Positions 1 through 7,638 are shown, numbered from the stretch's first letter. The stretch is DNA of 11,932 nucleotides from an uncultured Desulfobacterium sp. (GCA_937124525.1 CAKZLA010000516.1:1-11932); one strand, 5' to 3'. Translations and numbers: made by a program. Notes: a model not told the origin generated them from the sequence alone.

Positions 1-220
1 AGTCATTTTTATCATCCTGGTCCGTAAGCACCTCAATTGCAAGATCCGGGCACCTTAATTCACATAATTTACAGCAGATGCAATCCTCTGGTCTTACTGC
101 AATAACTTTTTCCTTGGAATCAAGTTCAAGAACCTGTTTGGGGCAGAAATCCACACATATTCCGCAGCCCTTGCACCAGTCTCTATTTATGACATGTTCC
201 TTTAGTTTAAGCCTTGCCAT
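1..220 (-). CDS. 2-oxoacid:ferredoxin oxidoreductase delta-type ferredoxin subunit (partial, 3' end missing)
   Basis: This is the first 73 codons of a small iron-sulfur protein; the gene leaves the window at position 1. Two ferredoxin motifs are visible: Cys16-x2-Cys19-x2-Cys22-x3-Cys26-Pro and Cys47-x2-Cys50-x2-Cys53-x3-Cys57-Pro, each expected to bind one [4Fe-4S] cluster. An extra Cys49 lies in the second motif. The short basic N-terminus, about 30 residues between motifs and an acidic tail resemble the delta (KorD/VorD-like) subunit that takes electrons from the catalytic subunits of 2-oxoacid:ferredoxin oxidoreductases in the cytoplasm. The ATG at 218-220 is preceded on the minus strand by AGAGGAG at a short distance, which supports this start. 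If the assignment is right, the alpha, beta and gamma subunit genes should follow to the left. A generic 2[4Fe-4S] ferredoxin is the alternative. Confidence 0.8.
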   Translation of the reverse strand, partial: MARLKLKEHVINRDWCKGCGICVDFCPKQVLELDSKEKVIAVRPEDCICCKLCELRCPDLAIEVLTDQDDKND

Positions 221-245
221 ACACTCCTCTTAGTGTCTGTCCATG

Positions 246-341
246 CCCTTTCAGGGCATTGATAGGTATGAAAGCCGGAACCACGCTGTTCCCGGCACCC
301 CACTCAACCGTTTGAATGGGTTTACCATAAAAACGCTTTCA
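246..341 (-). promoter_or_regulatory. Candidate structured RNA leader of the ferredoxin-subunit gene
   Basis: Read on the minus strand, upstream of the gene starting at 220, this stretch can fold into a three-way junction. The closing stem pairs TGAAA (341-337) with TTTCA (273-269). One arm pairs CCCATTCAA with TTGAGTGGG (320-302) with one mismatch. A second arm pairs GCCGGGAAC with GTTCCGGC (296-274) with one bulged base. A separate tight hairpin, TGCCCT-GAA-AGGGCA, follows at 258-244. I could not match it to a known riboswitch class. The folding is seen in the sequence; transcription in this direction and any regulatory role are inference. Confidence 0.35.
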
Positions 342-360
342 CACAGAATTTAAATATTCC

Positions 361-416
361 GGAAAAAGGCTGTATCAAAAACCATGCCCACTGGGGTGAT
401 ACACGACCTTTTTTCC
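361..416. terminator. Terminator-like inverted repeat in a divergent intergenic region
   Basis: GGAAAAAGG (361-369) then TGTATCA (371-377) pairs with TGATACA (397-403) then CCTTTTTTCC (407-416). The stem ends in A-runs on one side and T-runs on the other, so it could act as an intrinsic terminator in either direction. It lies between divergent genes, where no upstream transcript needs ending; attenuation of one of the two leaders, or blocking of read-through, is possible. The rest of 417-548 is AT-rich, and I could not defend a promoter there. Confidence 0.45.
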
Positions 417-548
417 GATCAAAAGAAAAATACAATTCATAAAATAAATAACCGTATTTTCAGCTTTTTGTGATGCTTATTTTATTTTAGTTACCAAGTC
501 AAGGATAACCTGAATTTATTGGAAAAAATATACGATTTATGGTAAGAG

Positions 549-1406
549 ATGCCCATGAAACCCATAAAAAAAATGCCCCTTGTCACCGCTGTCATCCCCA
601 CCTTTAACAGGGCTTGGTGTCTGGCGGATGCTGTTACATCGGTGATAGATCAAAAATACCCTGCCATGGAAATCATTGTGGTGGACGACGGCTCAACGGA
701 CAACACCTGCCAGGTGCTTGAACCTTACATGGACAGCATTACACTATTGCACCAGGAAAACACAGGAGTCAGCGCGGCAAGAAATTTGGGCATCAGGCAA
801 AGCAACGGTGATTTTGTGGCCTTTCTGGACTCCGATGACCGCTGGACACCGGATAAAATGGAATACCAGGTGAACTTTTTCCAGCACCACCCCGAAGCCA
901 TGATCTGCCAGACCGAAGAGATATGGATACGCAACGGAAAAAGGGTTAATCCCAAATTCAAGCATAAAAAACCATGGGGAATGATATTTGAACCCTCCCT
1001 GGAGCTTTGCTTAGTGAGCCCTTCGGCGGTGATGATGCGACGGGAGTTTTTTCAGATTAAAGGTTGTTTTGATGAGACCCTTCCCGCCTGCGAAGATTAC
1101 GACCTTTGGTTAAGGACAGCCACGGACATGCCCATTTACCTGGTGGATCATCCCTGCACCATCAAGCAGGGGGGCCATTCGGACCAACTCTCCTCGGCCC
1201 ACTCCCTGGATCGATACCGAATACAGTCCATGGAGGGACTGCTCAGAAGCGGTAACCTGAGCCCGGACCAGCAGCGGGCAACCCTTTTTGTACTCCGAAA
1301 GAAATACACCATTTACGGCCAGGGATGCATCAAACGGGGAAAATTGGATGAGGGTCAACGGTGCTTTGACCGAGCAACCACCCTTTCCACCCTTTATCCC
1401 CATTGA
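549..1406 (+). CDS. Glycosyltransferase family 2 (GT-A fold)
   Basis: The 285-residue protein would transfer a sugar from a nucleotide-sugar donor to an unidentified acceptor. The N-terminus has the GT2 signature: VIPTFNRAWCL (15-25), the donor-binding stretch IIVVDDGSTDNT (42-53), NTGVSAARNLGI (71-82), and the metal-binding DSDD (94-97). EDYDLWLR (182-189) occupies the place of the catalytic-base ED motif of the family. No signal peptide or membrane segment is apparent, so it is probably cytoplasmic. The last 35 residues (YGQGCIKRGKLDEGQRCFDRA) resemble a single TPR-like helix pair. Start choice is uncertain: GGTAAGAG directly abuts the ATG at 549, and spacing would suit the in-frame ATG at 555 better. 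It stands alone between divergent and convergent neighbours, so the window gives no clue to the glycan. Confidence 0.85.
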   Translation: MPMKPIKKMPLVTAVIPTFNRAWCLADAVTSVIDQKYPAMEIIVVDDGSTDNTCQVLEPYMDSITLLHQENTGVSAARNLGIRQSNGDFVAFLDSDDRWTPDKMEYQVNFFQHHPEAMICQTEEIWIRNGKRVNPKFKHKKPWGMIFEPSLELCLVSPSAVMMRREFFQIKGCFDETLPACEDYDLWLRTATDMPIYLVDHPCTIKQGGHSDQLSSAHSLDRYRIQSMEGLLRSGNLSPDQQRATLFVLRKKYTIYGQGCIKRGKLDEGQRCFDRATTLSTLYPH

Positions 1407-1448
1407 ATCTGATCTTAATAAGAAAATGCAGCACCGGAGTAGCGCAGA

Positions 1449-1492
1449 GCCCCCGACGTTCCCGTTCCATTCAGGCCAGCCGTCGGGGCGGC
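1449..1492. repeat. GC-rich inverted repeat in the convergent gap
   Basis: CCCCGACG (1451-1458) pairs perfectly with CGTCGGGG (1481-1488) around a 22-base loop, with possible extra outer pairs. It lies between the ends of the glycosyltransferase (+) and hrpA (-), where a terminator for both is expected. No proper T-run follows on either strand, so it is not a textbook intrinsic terminator. Nothing else is visible in 1407-1541. Confidence 0.4.
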
Positions 1493-1541
1493 ATTATACC
1501 ATTGTATTATTTGTTTTACCCATAGCTGTTATCCAGAGAAG

Positions 1542-4500
1542 CTACACCATAAGGGATATTGCCCGACACCGTTCATCCAGCCGTTTGGGGGATATTTTCA
1601 CCGGGGTTTTCAGCTCCTGGGCAAATTGGGAGACCTTGTATTCCTCAATCATCCAAAAAAACTCTTCAATGGCATCTGCCTTTTCCCGGGAGGAGTCCAC
1701 GGAAAGTGTGTTGAGCATCTCATTTAACCGGGTGATATATTTTTCCACGGCTGCTGCCTTTTGCTGATCCCTGTTAAAATCCACCATACCCCGCTGGGCC
1801 CGAATGCCAATGGCCATGACATAGCGTCTGAGATGGGGTATTTTCTCCAAAGCGTACATTTCCAGAAATCCATTGGGAATAAGGGCTGTTACAGCGACCT
1901 TAAGGCCCTCCACCCATTTTATTACCTGGGGCCGATTCATGTTTTTCAGCTGAATTTGTTTTAGAATATCCTGTGTTTTGTCATGGGCCTCACACAATTG
2001 CCCCACTCCTGAGACCAAAGCTTGGCCGATGCCGTACAATTGGGGAATTGTACGGCTGGCATGCTCTTCAAACTCATGCTGGGTACGAATTTCTTTTAAA
2101 AAAAGATGCCGCATCACGCAATTAAATAACGCCCTGTCAAAGGAAAGTTCCCCACCCACCAGAGCAGCGTGGCCTTTAAGATTCCGGGCCCGCTTCAGAT
2201 CTTTTTTCAGGGCATTGATATCTGTTTCATAAATGATTTCATAAAGAGCCATTACTCCCTCCCGGTGGGAGGCCCGGGCGGCACTCTGCTTTTTAAAAAG
2301 GCGAAGGTGCACCGCACCACCCTCCCGGGTCAGGGCAGGGTAAACACCATAAGTATATCCTTCTGCCGCATCAACAGGTATGGACTCAGGCATATCCCCC
2401 AAAATCCAGGAGACAATATTTTCCCTTTCATGTTCTGCGCACACCTTTTCAAAGGCATCTTCCCTGGGGCGCATGGTGTCTGAAAAAGTTTTTAAAACCG
2501 TTCGATCCCGGGATGCCGCAATCTCCCGGTCCTTTTCATCCCGGATGGAGATCCGCATTTTCAAATGTTCTTCAAGCCCTTTATCAGACCAGGCAGATGC
2601 GGGCACATTGACACCAAACCGCCGGTTGACAAACTGACTAAGCTCGGAAAACAGTGGCCTGTCCCGGTGGGGCATCTCCTTTACAATGATCTGGGCCTTG
2701 GTGGATATCGGCATGAGCATCACCCGGTATTTTTTGGGGAGATTTTTGATCAATGCCGTTACCTTTTCCTTAAAAAGGCCTGGTACTAAGTACTCAAGGG
2801 ACTCATTTTTCACCGATGCCGCAGACATCGCCGGCACCTTTAAGGTGACCCCATCGTGTTCGGCACCGGGATCAAACCCATACTCCAACTCAAAGTTACT
2901 CATCCCCATCTGAAGGCTGTCAGGCAAAGAGGCAAGATGTGCCTCATCAGGCTGACTTTTTTGCAAGTCAGTAAGGCTCATGCGCAAAAATGCATCTTCA
3001 CCCCGTTCTTTAAGATATCTGGCAAAGGTTTTCAGATTAAAAAAGGGCTGTTCCAGCCGTTCTTTATAAAAGAAGAATATTTCATCCTCCGAGGCCAGAA
3101 TATCCCGTTTCCGGGTTTTTTCCTCCAGTTTGCTCAATCCATCCATCAGTTCTTGATTGTGATCCATAAATGGCAACCGCCGGGGGACTTCCCCCTCCAC
3201 CAAGGCGCTTCTGATAAAAATTTCACCGGCCTCATCGGGATTTATGGGGCCATAGGAGACCCTCCTTTCCGGGATAATTATCAGTCCAAAAAGGGAAACC
3301 TGCTCTGTTGCCACCACTTCCCCTCTCTTTTTTTCCCAGTGGGGGGATGAATGGGTGCGGGTACAAAGGGTCCCTGCCAGCTCCTCCAGCCAATCAGGAT
3401 CAATGGTGGCGGCAGTTCTTGCAAAAAGCTGGCTGGTCTCCACAAACTCAGCGGCAACGATCCAGTTCCCGGCCTTGTTAAAAATCCCGGACCCCGGGAA
3501 AATCATGGCTGTCTGTCCCTTGGCAGCTTGGAAAAGATGTTTTTCTTTTTTATGGGCAATGTTGGCAAGGTATCCGCACAGCAGAGATTTGTGGAGTTCA
3601 ATGTACAAGGGACCCCCAATATCAAAGGCCTTTGACTTGAGCCCCTTGGTGCCAGATGACAGAGCTATCCTGTTTTTTCCTGTGATGCCATGCTCCCGGA
3701 GCACAGACATGATCTGACCATGGATATCCTTCCACTCCCGCAAGCGTTTAAAGGAGAGATAGTGCTCCTTGCAAAATTTGCGGACACCGTTGCGGGATTT
3801 CAAGCTCTTTTCCGCCCCCTGGCAGGCCTTCCATATGTTCAGCAATGTGATAAAATCCGATGCAGGGTCTTTAAAGATGGCGTGCTTTTGATCTGCCTGT
3901 TGGGATTTATCCTGGGGACGCTGTCTTAAATCAGCAATGGAAAGGGCAGAGGCAATGATGACAGCCTCTTCAAGGCACCCTCTCTCATCTGCTTCAATGA
4001 GGATTCTGGAGAGCTTGGGGTCCACGGGGATACCTGCCATTACCCGCCCTTTTCCCGTTAATGCATAGGCCTTTTTCCCTGTCTTTTTTTTCAGGCATAT
4101 GGCCCCCAGCTCCAGCAGGGTATCAAAGCCATCCTTGATGGATTTACCTGCGGGGGCATCAATAAAAGGGAACGAGGAGACATCCCCCAGTCCCAGGGAG
4201 ATCATCCGGAGAATAACTTCGGCAAGATTACTCCGGAGAATTTCAGGTGAGGTAAACAATGCCCTTGATCCATAGTCCGCCTCATCATAGAGCCGGATAC
4301 AGATACCATTTGAAACTCGTCCACAGCGGCCCTTTCTCTGGTCTGCGCTGCTGCGTGAAATGGGGGACACCGGCAGGGCCGTTGTCCGGGTTCTGGGGGA
4401 GTAATGGGGAATTCTTGCAAGGCCTGAGTCCACCACATATTTAATACCGGGAATGGTCAGGGAGGTTTCCGCCACATTGGTGGACACAATGATCTTACGT

Positions 4501-5528
4501 CCCGGTCCCCGGGAAAACACCTTGGCCTGCTCATGGGCCGACAGCCTGGCATAAAGAGGTAACACAGTTACCCCGGGGTATTGCCGCCCCCGCAGTAACT
4601 CAATGGCCTCGGTGATGTCCTGCTCTGTGGGCATGAACATCAAAATATCCCCTTGGCGGGACTCCCGGAGGATCATATCCACGGCATCCACGCCTGCCTC
4701 CACATACCCTTGATCATCCTGGTCTGGATCATCATGGTTTTGCACCGGCAAATAGCGCAACTCCACCGGATACATTCTGCCGGACACCTCTATCACCGGC
4801 GCATCATCAAAGGCTTTGGAAAATTTTTCCGTATCAATGGTGGCAGAGGTGATAACAAGCTTTAAATCCCGGCGCTTTCGCACCAGATCCCGGAGAATGC
4901 CCAAGGTAAAATCAATGTTAAGGCTCCGCTCGTGGGCCTCGTCCACAATGAGGGTATCATATTCGTTTAAAAAGGGATCTTTCTGGGTTTCCGCAAGCAG
5001 GATGCCATCGGTCATCACCTTGACAATGGCGTTCTGGCTGGATCGGTCATCAAAGCGGATTTTATACCCCACGGACCGTCCCAACTCCTCACCCAATTCT
5101 TCTGCCAGGCGTTTGGCCACTGTGATGGCTGCAATGCGCCGGGGCTGGGTGCATCCGATCCTGCCAGCCGCTCCCCTACCCGCTTCCATGCAGAACTTAG
5201 GAATCTGGGTAGTTTTACCCGAACCGGTCTCTCCGGCAATGATCACCACCCGGTGATGTTTCAGGGCATGGACGATTTCATCTTTTTTATGGGTGATGGG
5301 CAGATCTGGGAAATCCACTATTTTGGGCATGGCCCTGACACGGGCAGCCCGCTGATCTGATGAACGTTTGGCCCTTTTCAGAAGCAGGGCCGCCTGTTTT
5401 TCCTTTTTCCCAGAATCCCGGTGACCCACCCCCCTTTTTTTCAAACCGCGAATGCCCCGGATTAAATGGGGCCGGTCCACACACATCACCCGGTTCAGCA
5501 ATTTTTCTATTTTTTTTATCTCTTTCAT
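1542..5528 (-). CDS. hrpA: ATP-dependent RNA helicase HrpA (DEAH box)
   Basis: The 1328-residue protein is a cytoplasmic DEAH/RHA helicase that uses ATP to remodel RNA. Visible motifs: Walker A GETGSGKT (99-106), TQPRR (127-131), DEAH (196-199), SAT (228-230), NVAETSLTIPG (351-361), and motif VI QRKGRCGR (397-404). The helicase-associated and OB-like regions follow, then a long C-terminal part typical of HrpA. Length and the roughly 98 residues before Walker A match E. coli HrpA (about 1300 residues), which supports the ATG at 5526-5528. No Shine-Dalgarno sequence precedes that ATG, and a near-consensus promoter ends ten bases from it, so translation may be leaderless. The in-frame GTG/ATG at codons 14-15 is a weaker alternative. 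E. coli HrpA is known to act on stalled or collided ribosomes; the same role here is inference. Confidence 0.95.
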   Translation of the reverse strand: MKEIKKIEKLLNRVMCVDRPHLIRGIRGLKKRGVGHRDSGKKEKQAALLLKRAKRSSDQRAARVRAMPKIVDFPDLPITHKKDEIVHALKHHRVVIIAGETGSGKTTQIPKFCMEAGRGAAGRIGCTQPRRIAAITVAKRLAEELGEELGRSVGYKIRFDDRSSQNAIVKVMTDGILLAETQKDPFLNEYDTLIVDEAHERSLNIDFTLGILRDLVRKRRDLKLVITSATIDTEKFSKAFDDAPVIEVSGRMYPVELRYLPVQNHDDPDQDDQGYVEAGVDAVDMILRESRQGDILMFMPTEQDITEAIELLRGRQYPGVTVLPLYARLSAHEQAKVFSRGPGRKIIVSTNVAETSLTIPGIKYVVDSGLARIPHYSPRTRTTALPVSPISRSSADQRKGRCGRVSNGICIRLYDEADYGSRALFTSPEILRSNLAEVILRMISLGLGDVSSFPFIDAPAGKSIKDGFDTLLELGAICLKKKTGKKAYALTGKGRVMAGIPVDPKLSRILIEADERGCLEEAVIIASALSIADLRQRPQDKSQQADQKHAIFKDPASDFITLLNIWKACQGAEKSLKSRNGVRKFCKEHYLSFKRLREWKDIHGQIMSVLREHGITGKNRIALSSGTKGLKSKAFDIGGPLYIELHKSLLCGYLANIAHKKEKHLFQAAKGQTAMIFPGSGIFNKAGNWIVAAEFVETSQLFARTAATIDPDWLEELAGTLCTRTHSSPHWEKKRGEVVATEQVSLFGLIIIPERRVSYGPINPDEAGEIFIRSALVEGEVPRRLPFMDHNQELMDGLSKLEEKTRKRDILASEDEIFFFYKERLEQPFFNLKTFARYLKERGEDAFLRMSLTDLQKSQPDEAHLASLPDSLQMGMSNFELEYGFDPGAEHDGVTLKVPAMSAASVKNESLEYLVPGLFKEKVTALIKNLPKKYRVMLMPISTKAQIIVKEMPHRDRPLFSELSQFVNRRFGVNVPASAWSDKGLEEHLKMRISIRDEKDREIAASRDRTVLKTFSDTMRPREDAFEKVCAEHERENIVSWILGDMPESIPVDAAEGYTYGVYPALTREGGAVHLRLFKKQSAARASHREGVMALYEIIYETDINALKKDLKRARNLKGHAALVGGELSFDRALFNCVMRHLFLKEIRTQHEFEEHASRTIPQLYGIGQALVSGVGQLCEAHDKTQDILKQIQLKNMNRPQVIKWVEGLKVAVTALIPNGFLEMYALEKIPHLRRYVMAIGIRAQRGMVDFNRDQQKAAAVEKYITRLNEMLNTLSVDSSREKADAIEEFFWMIEEYKVSQFAQELKTPVKISPKRLDERCRAISLMV

Positions 5529-5537
5529 AGGAATTGG

Positions 5538-5566
5538 ATATTAAGGGTACCTTGCCAAAATGTCAA
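5538..5566 (-). promoter_or_regulatory. Promoter of hrpA
   Basis: On the minus strand, a perfect TTGACA -35 box (5566-5561) is separated by exactly 17 bases from TAATAT as -10 box (5543-5538). Transcription would start near 5531, only two or three bases before the hrpA ATG, leaving essentially no 5' leader. Confidence 0.65.
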
Positions 5567-5823
5567 ACCACAGGCAGCTCTGGGGCAAGAGATTTTTCAT
5601 AATCTGCTTTTAAACTAAAATTTCAGACCAGAGGTCAAATAAAGTCAAAAGGGGGATGTAAATACAATTTTTTCTTAAATAGGTTGACAACATGCTGTTA
5701 ATAAGCGAAAAATACTACGATATATGTGTAGCAAAAAAAGATTAATTATTACCTGAAAGTTGCAGGCATGGCGCCCAAAGGGTTCGTTGATTTCAAGTCT
5801 TAAACAGGCATAATTTTGTAGAA

Positions 5824-5874
5824 TTGATATCAAAAAAATTATCATAAACATTTTATATTGTTATGATATTTTTT
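5824..5874. promoter_or_regulatory. Palindromic AT-rich element with embedded promoter, upstream of the selenoprotein gene
   Basis: TATCATAA (5840-5847) and TTATGATA (5861-5868) form a perfect 8-base inverted repeat with a 13-base spacer, flanked by an A-run at 5832-5838 and a T-run at 5869-5874. A 10-base palindrome, TTGATATCAA, lies just before it (5824-5833). TTATCA (5839-5844), 17 bases, then TATGAT (5862-5867) make a plausible plus-strand promoter inside the repeat, which would give a leader of about 120 bases. An operator or an AT-rich terminator are both possible readings. In the rest of 5529-5996 I see the hrpA promoter and an isolated TTGACA at 5684-5689 without a well-spaced -10 box, but no gene. 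Confidence 0.35.
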
Positions 5875-5996
5875 AAAACCCCAAACCATGAATACACCTT
5901 TCAAAAAGCATAAAAATGCCCAAGGAAAAAGTGTCGTCAAACGCCCAAACTTTTGACCCACTTGAATGACAAATAGTATACGGAGGAACGTAAAGC

Positions 5997-7316
5997 ATGG
6001 GTGAAGCAGCGGTTAAAATTGGAAGAAAACACCAAAGTGTTTTCAAAAATAAGGTAATGGAGATTCTGCCCGATGGGGGAAATCTCAATGCCTGTCTCAC
6101 ATGCGGTGCATGTGCTTCGGGGTGCCCGGCCACGGGCCTTGAAGGAATGGACCCCAGAAAATTTCTGAGAATGGCGGCCCTGGGAATGGATCAAGAAATC
6201 CTGACCTCCAATTGGGTCTGGATGTGCTCCATGTGTCAAAGATGTGTGTATGTCTGCCCCATGGAAATCAACATCCCCCAGCTGGTTTTTCATGCCAGAA
6301 AGTCCTGGGCCAGGGAAGATAAACCCAAGGGTATTCTGGGTTCCTGCGACATGGCCCTTCGGAACGACACCTGTAGCGCCATGGGTGCCACGGAAGAAGA
6401 CTTTGAATTTGTGGTGGAGGATGTACTGGAAGAGTACCAGGAGGCCCAGCCCGAATTTGCTGAAATGACAGCAGATGTCAACCGTGAAGGGGCCATGTAT
6501 GTATTAAACCAGAACTCCCGGGAACCAGTAACCGAACCCGATGAGATGGTGCCCCTATGGAAGATTCTCCACCTTGCCGGTGCCGATTGGACCTATAGTT
6601 CCAAGGGGTTTGCTGCGGAAAACTACTGCATGTTCATGGCCGAGGATGAAACCTGGGAAAAGATTGTCAGGACAAAAGCCAAGGCGGTGGATGATCTGGG
6701 GGCCAAGTACTGGCTCAACACCGAGTGAGGGCACGAACTATTCGCAGTCCTGGCAGGACTGAAAAAATTCAACATCGAGCACAAATTTGAAATTCTGAGC
6801 ATCATCCAGCTCTACGCAAAGTGGATCAGGGAAGGAAAGCTCAAACCCAGCAGTGATTGGAACAAGGAAAGACAGATCAAATTCACCGTCCAGGATCCAT
6901 GTCAACTGGTGAGAAAAACACTGGGAGATCCCGTTGCAGATGATCTGAGGTACATTGTTAAGGCCGTGGTGGGTGAAGAGAACTTCATCGACATGACCCC
7001 CAATAAGTCTAACAACTTTTGCTGCGGCGGCGGCGGGGGTTTTCTCCAGTCAGGTTTCACCGAGGCACGACGGGCCTATGGTCAGACCAAGACCAACCAG
7101 ATCCTGGCCACCAAGGCAGACTATTGCATCACCCCATGTCATAATTGCCATGCCCAGGTCCATGACCTGAGTGATGTTAATGACCATGCATGGCAGACCG
7201 TTCATCTGTGGACGCTTTTGTGTCTCTCCCTTGGCATTCTGGGTCCCAATGAACGGGAATACCTGGGTGACGATCTTAAAGAAGTGGATGTGTTCCATCC
7301 GGAATCAGCCATGTAA
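5997..7316 (+). CDS. Selenocysteine-containing Fe-S oxidoreductase (DsrK/HdrD/GlpC-like)
   Basis: One 440-codon frame encodes 439 residues if TGA at 6726-6728 is read as selenocysteine (Sec244). The N-terminus carries two [4Fe-4S] motifs: Cys33-x2-Cys36-x2-Cys39-x3-Cys43-Pro and Cys77-x2-Cys80-x2-Cys83-x3-Cys87-Pro. The C-terminus has a CCG-type cluster motif: DPC with Cys302, CCGGGGG with Cys342-Cys343, and Cys381-x2-Cys384. This layout matches the catalytic subunits of heterodisulfide reductase-like and DsrK/GlpC-like proteins, which pass electrons between Fe-S clusters and thiol/disulfide or quinone partners. Sec244 falls in TE-U-GHE, where Cys is expected (ECGH). No membrane segment or signal peptide is seen, so it is probably cytoplasmic. 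GGAGG at 5982-5986 lies ten bases before the ATG. It is monocistronic, ending before a strong terminator. The partner and substrate are unknown. Alternatives are a sequencing error or a nonsense mutation. Confidence 0.85.
6726..6728 (+). other. In-frame TGA read as selenocysteine (codon 244)
   Basis: The frame is open on both sides: 243 codons before and 195 after, with no other stop until TAA at 7314-7316. The two halves are parts of one protein family (ferredoxin domain, then CCG domain). The surrounding peptide TE-x-GHE predicts a Cys at x, and TGA differs from both Cys codons by one base. A SECIS-like hairpin begins 16 bases downstream. Confidence 0.82.
6745..6761 (+). promoter_or_regulatory. 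Candidate bacterial SECIS element
   Basis: CAGTCCT (6745-6751) pairs perfectly with AGGACTG (6755-6761) around the loop GGC, and some outer A/T pairs are possible. The loop begins 23 bases after the TGA. Known bacterial SECIS elements lie directly downstream of UGA, with a small apical loop about 16-37 bases away and a G among the first loop bases; this hairpin fits all of these. It is within the coding frame and encodes AVLAGL. Confidence 0.75.
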
Positions 7317-7365
7317 CAAGGTGCAGATCTCCCCACCGGGGTGAGTGCGCTTGCCGTTTGTATAT

Positions 7366-7403
7366 AAAAAGCCCGCTGTGCAATAATTGTGCAGCGGGTT
7401 TTT
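7366..7403 (+). terminator. Strong intrinsic terminator after the selenoprotein gene
   Basis: CCCGCTG (7372-7378) pairs with CAGCGGG (7392-7398), and the inner CAA/TTG and G-T pairs extend the stem. It is followed by TTTTT (7399-7403) and preceded by AAAAA (7366-7370). It lies 50 bases after the stop at 7316. The A-run on the left means it could also stop minus-strand transcripts that pass the terminator at 7599-7630. Confidence 0.85.
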
Positions 7404-7590
7404 GCTTTTACACGGTCATTTTTTTATATTGACATCTTATAGACGTTCGCAGGCAACTTAATACCCTTTTCACCTTCATTTTAAACGCCAATAACACAAG
7501 CCTGACCCCTCCTGAGAGTGACATATATTATAAATCAAGTCCGAAACTTCAAGTTTGATGATTTCAGTCAGGGAGATAGCATCCTCCCCG

Positions 7591-7638
7591 AAAAAAACAA
7601 AAGGTCACCCTGCTTAACAGGTGACCTTTTATTTTTTT
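7591..7638 (-). terminator. Bidirectional intrinsic terminator after the fadA thiolase gene
   Basis: AAAAGGTCACC (7599-7609) pairs perfectly with GGTGACCTTTT (7620-7630) around a 10-base loop. On the minus strand the stem is followed by a T-rich run (complement of 7591-7602), so it can end the fadN-fadA transcript. On the plus strand a run of seven T (7632-7638) follows. Between this and the terminator at 7366-7403 (7404-7590) I see no gene, only a weak minus-strand promoter-like pair at 7525-7552. Confidence 0.85.

Noticed and set aside
1428..1500. tRNA-like stretch (GGAGTAGCGCAG)
   Set aside because: No acceptor stem, anticodon arm or T-arm could be paired around it.
5684..5721. Promoter from TTGACA at 5684-5689
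   Set aside because: No acceptable -10 box lies 16-18 bases downstream; TACGAT at 5716-5721 is 26 bases away.
5888..5956. 22-codon ORF upstream of the selenoprotein gene
   Set aside because: It has no ribosome binding site, no recognisable motif and no link to the downstream start.
5953..5981. Promoter TTGACC ... TAGTAT just before the selenoprotein gene
   Set aside because: The start would fall downstream of the GGAGG at 5982-5986, leaving the mRNA without its ribosome binding site, and the spacing is short.
5971..5999. Sigma-54 promoters and FNR/Rex sites in the divergent gaps
   Set aside because: I found no GG-N10-GC pair in a convincing context and no TTGAT-N4-ATCAA or TTGTGAA-type site. 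TTGATATCAA at 5824-5833 lacks the spacer of an FNR site.
6909..7316. Separate 135-residue Fe-S protein gene starting at GTG
   Set aside because: It is in the same frame as 5997-6725, has no ribosome binding site, and begins inside the conserved DPCxL region. It is the C-terminal part of the selenoprotein.
5997..7316. Pseudogene or frameshift explanation for the split Fe-S oxidoreductase
   Set aside because: There is no frame change, all cluster Cys motifs are intact on both sides, the only stop is TGA at a Cys position, and a SECIS-like hairpin follows. A point sequencing error cannot be fully excluded.
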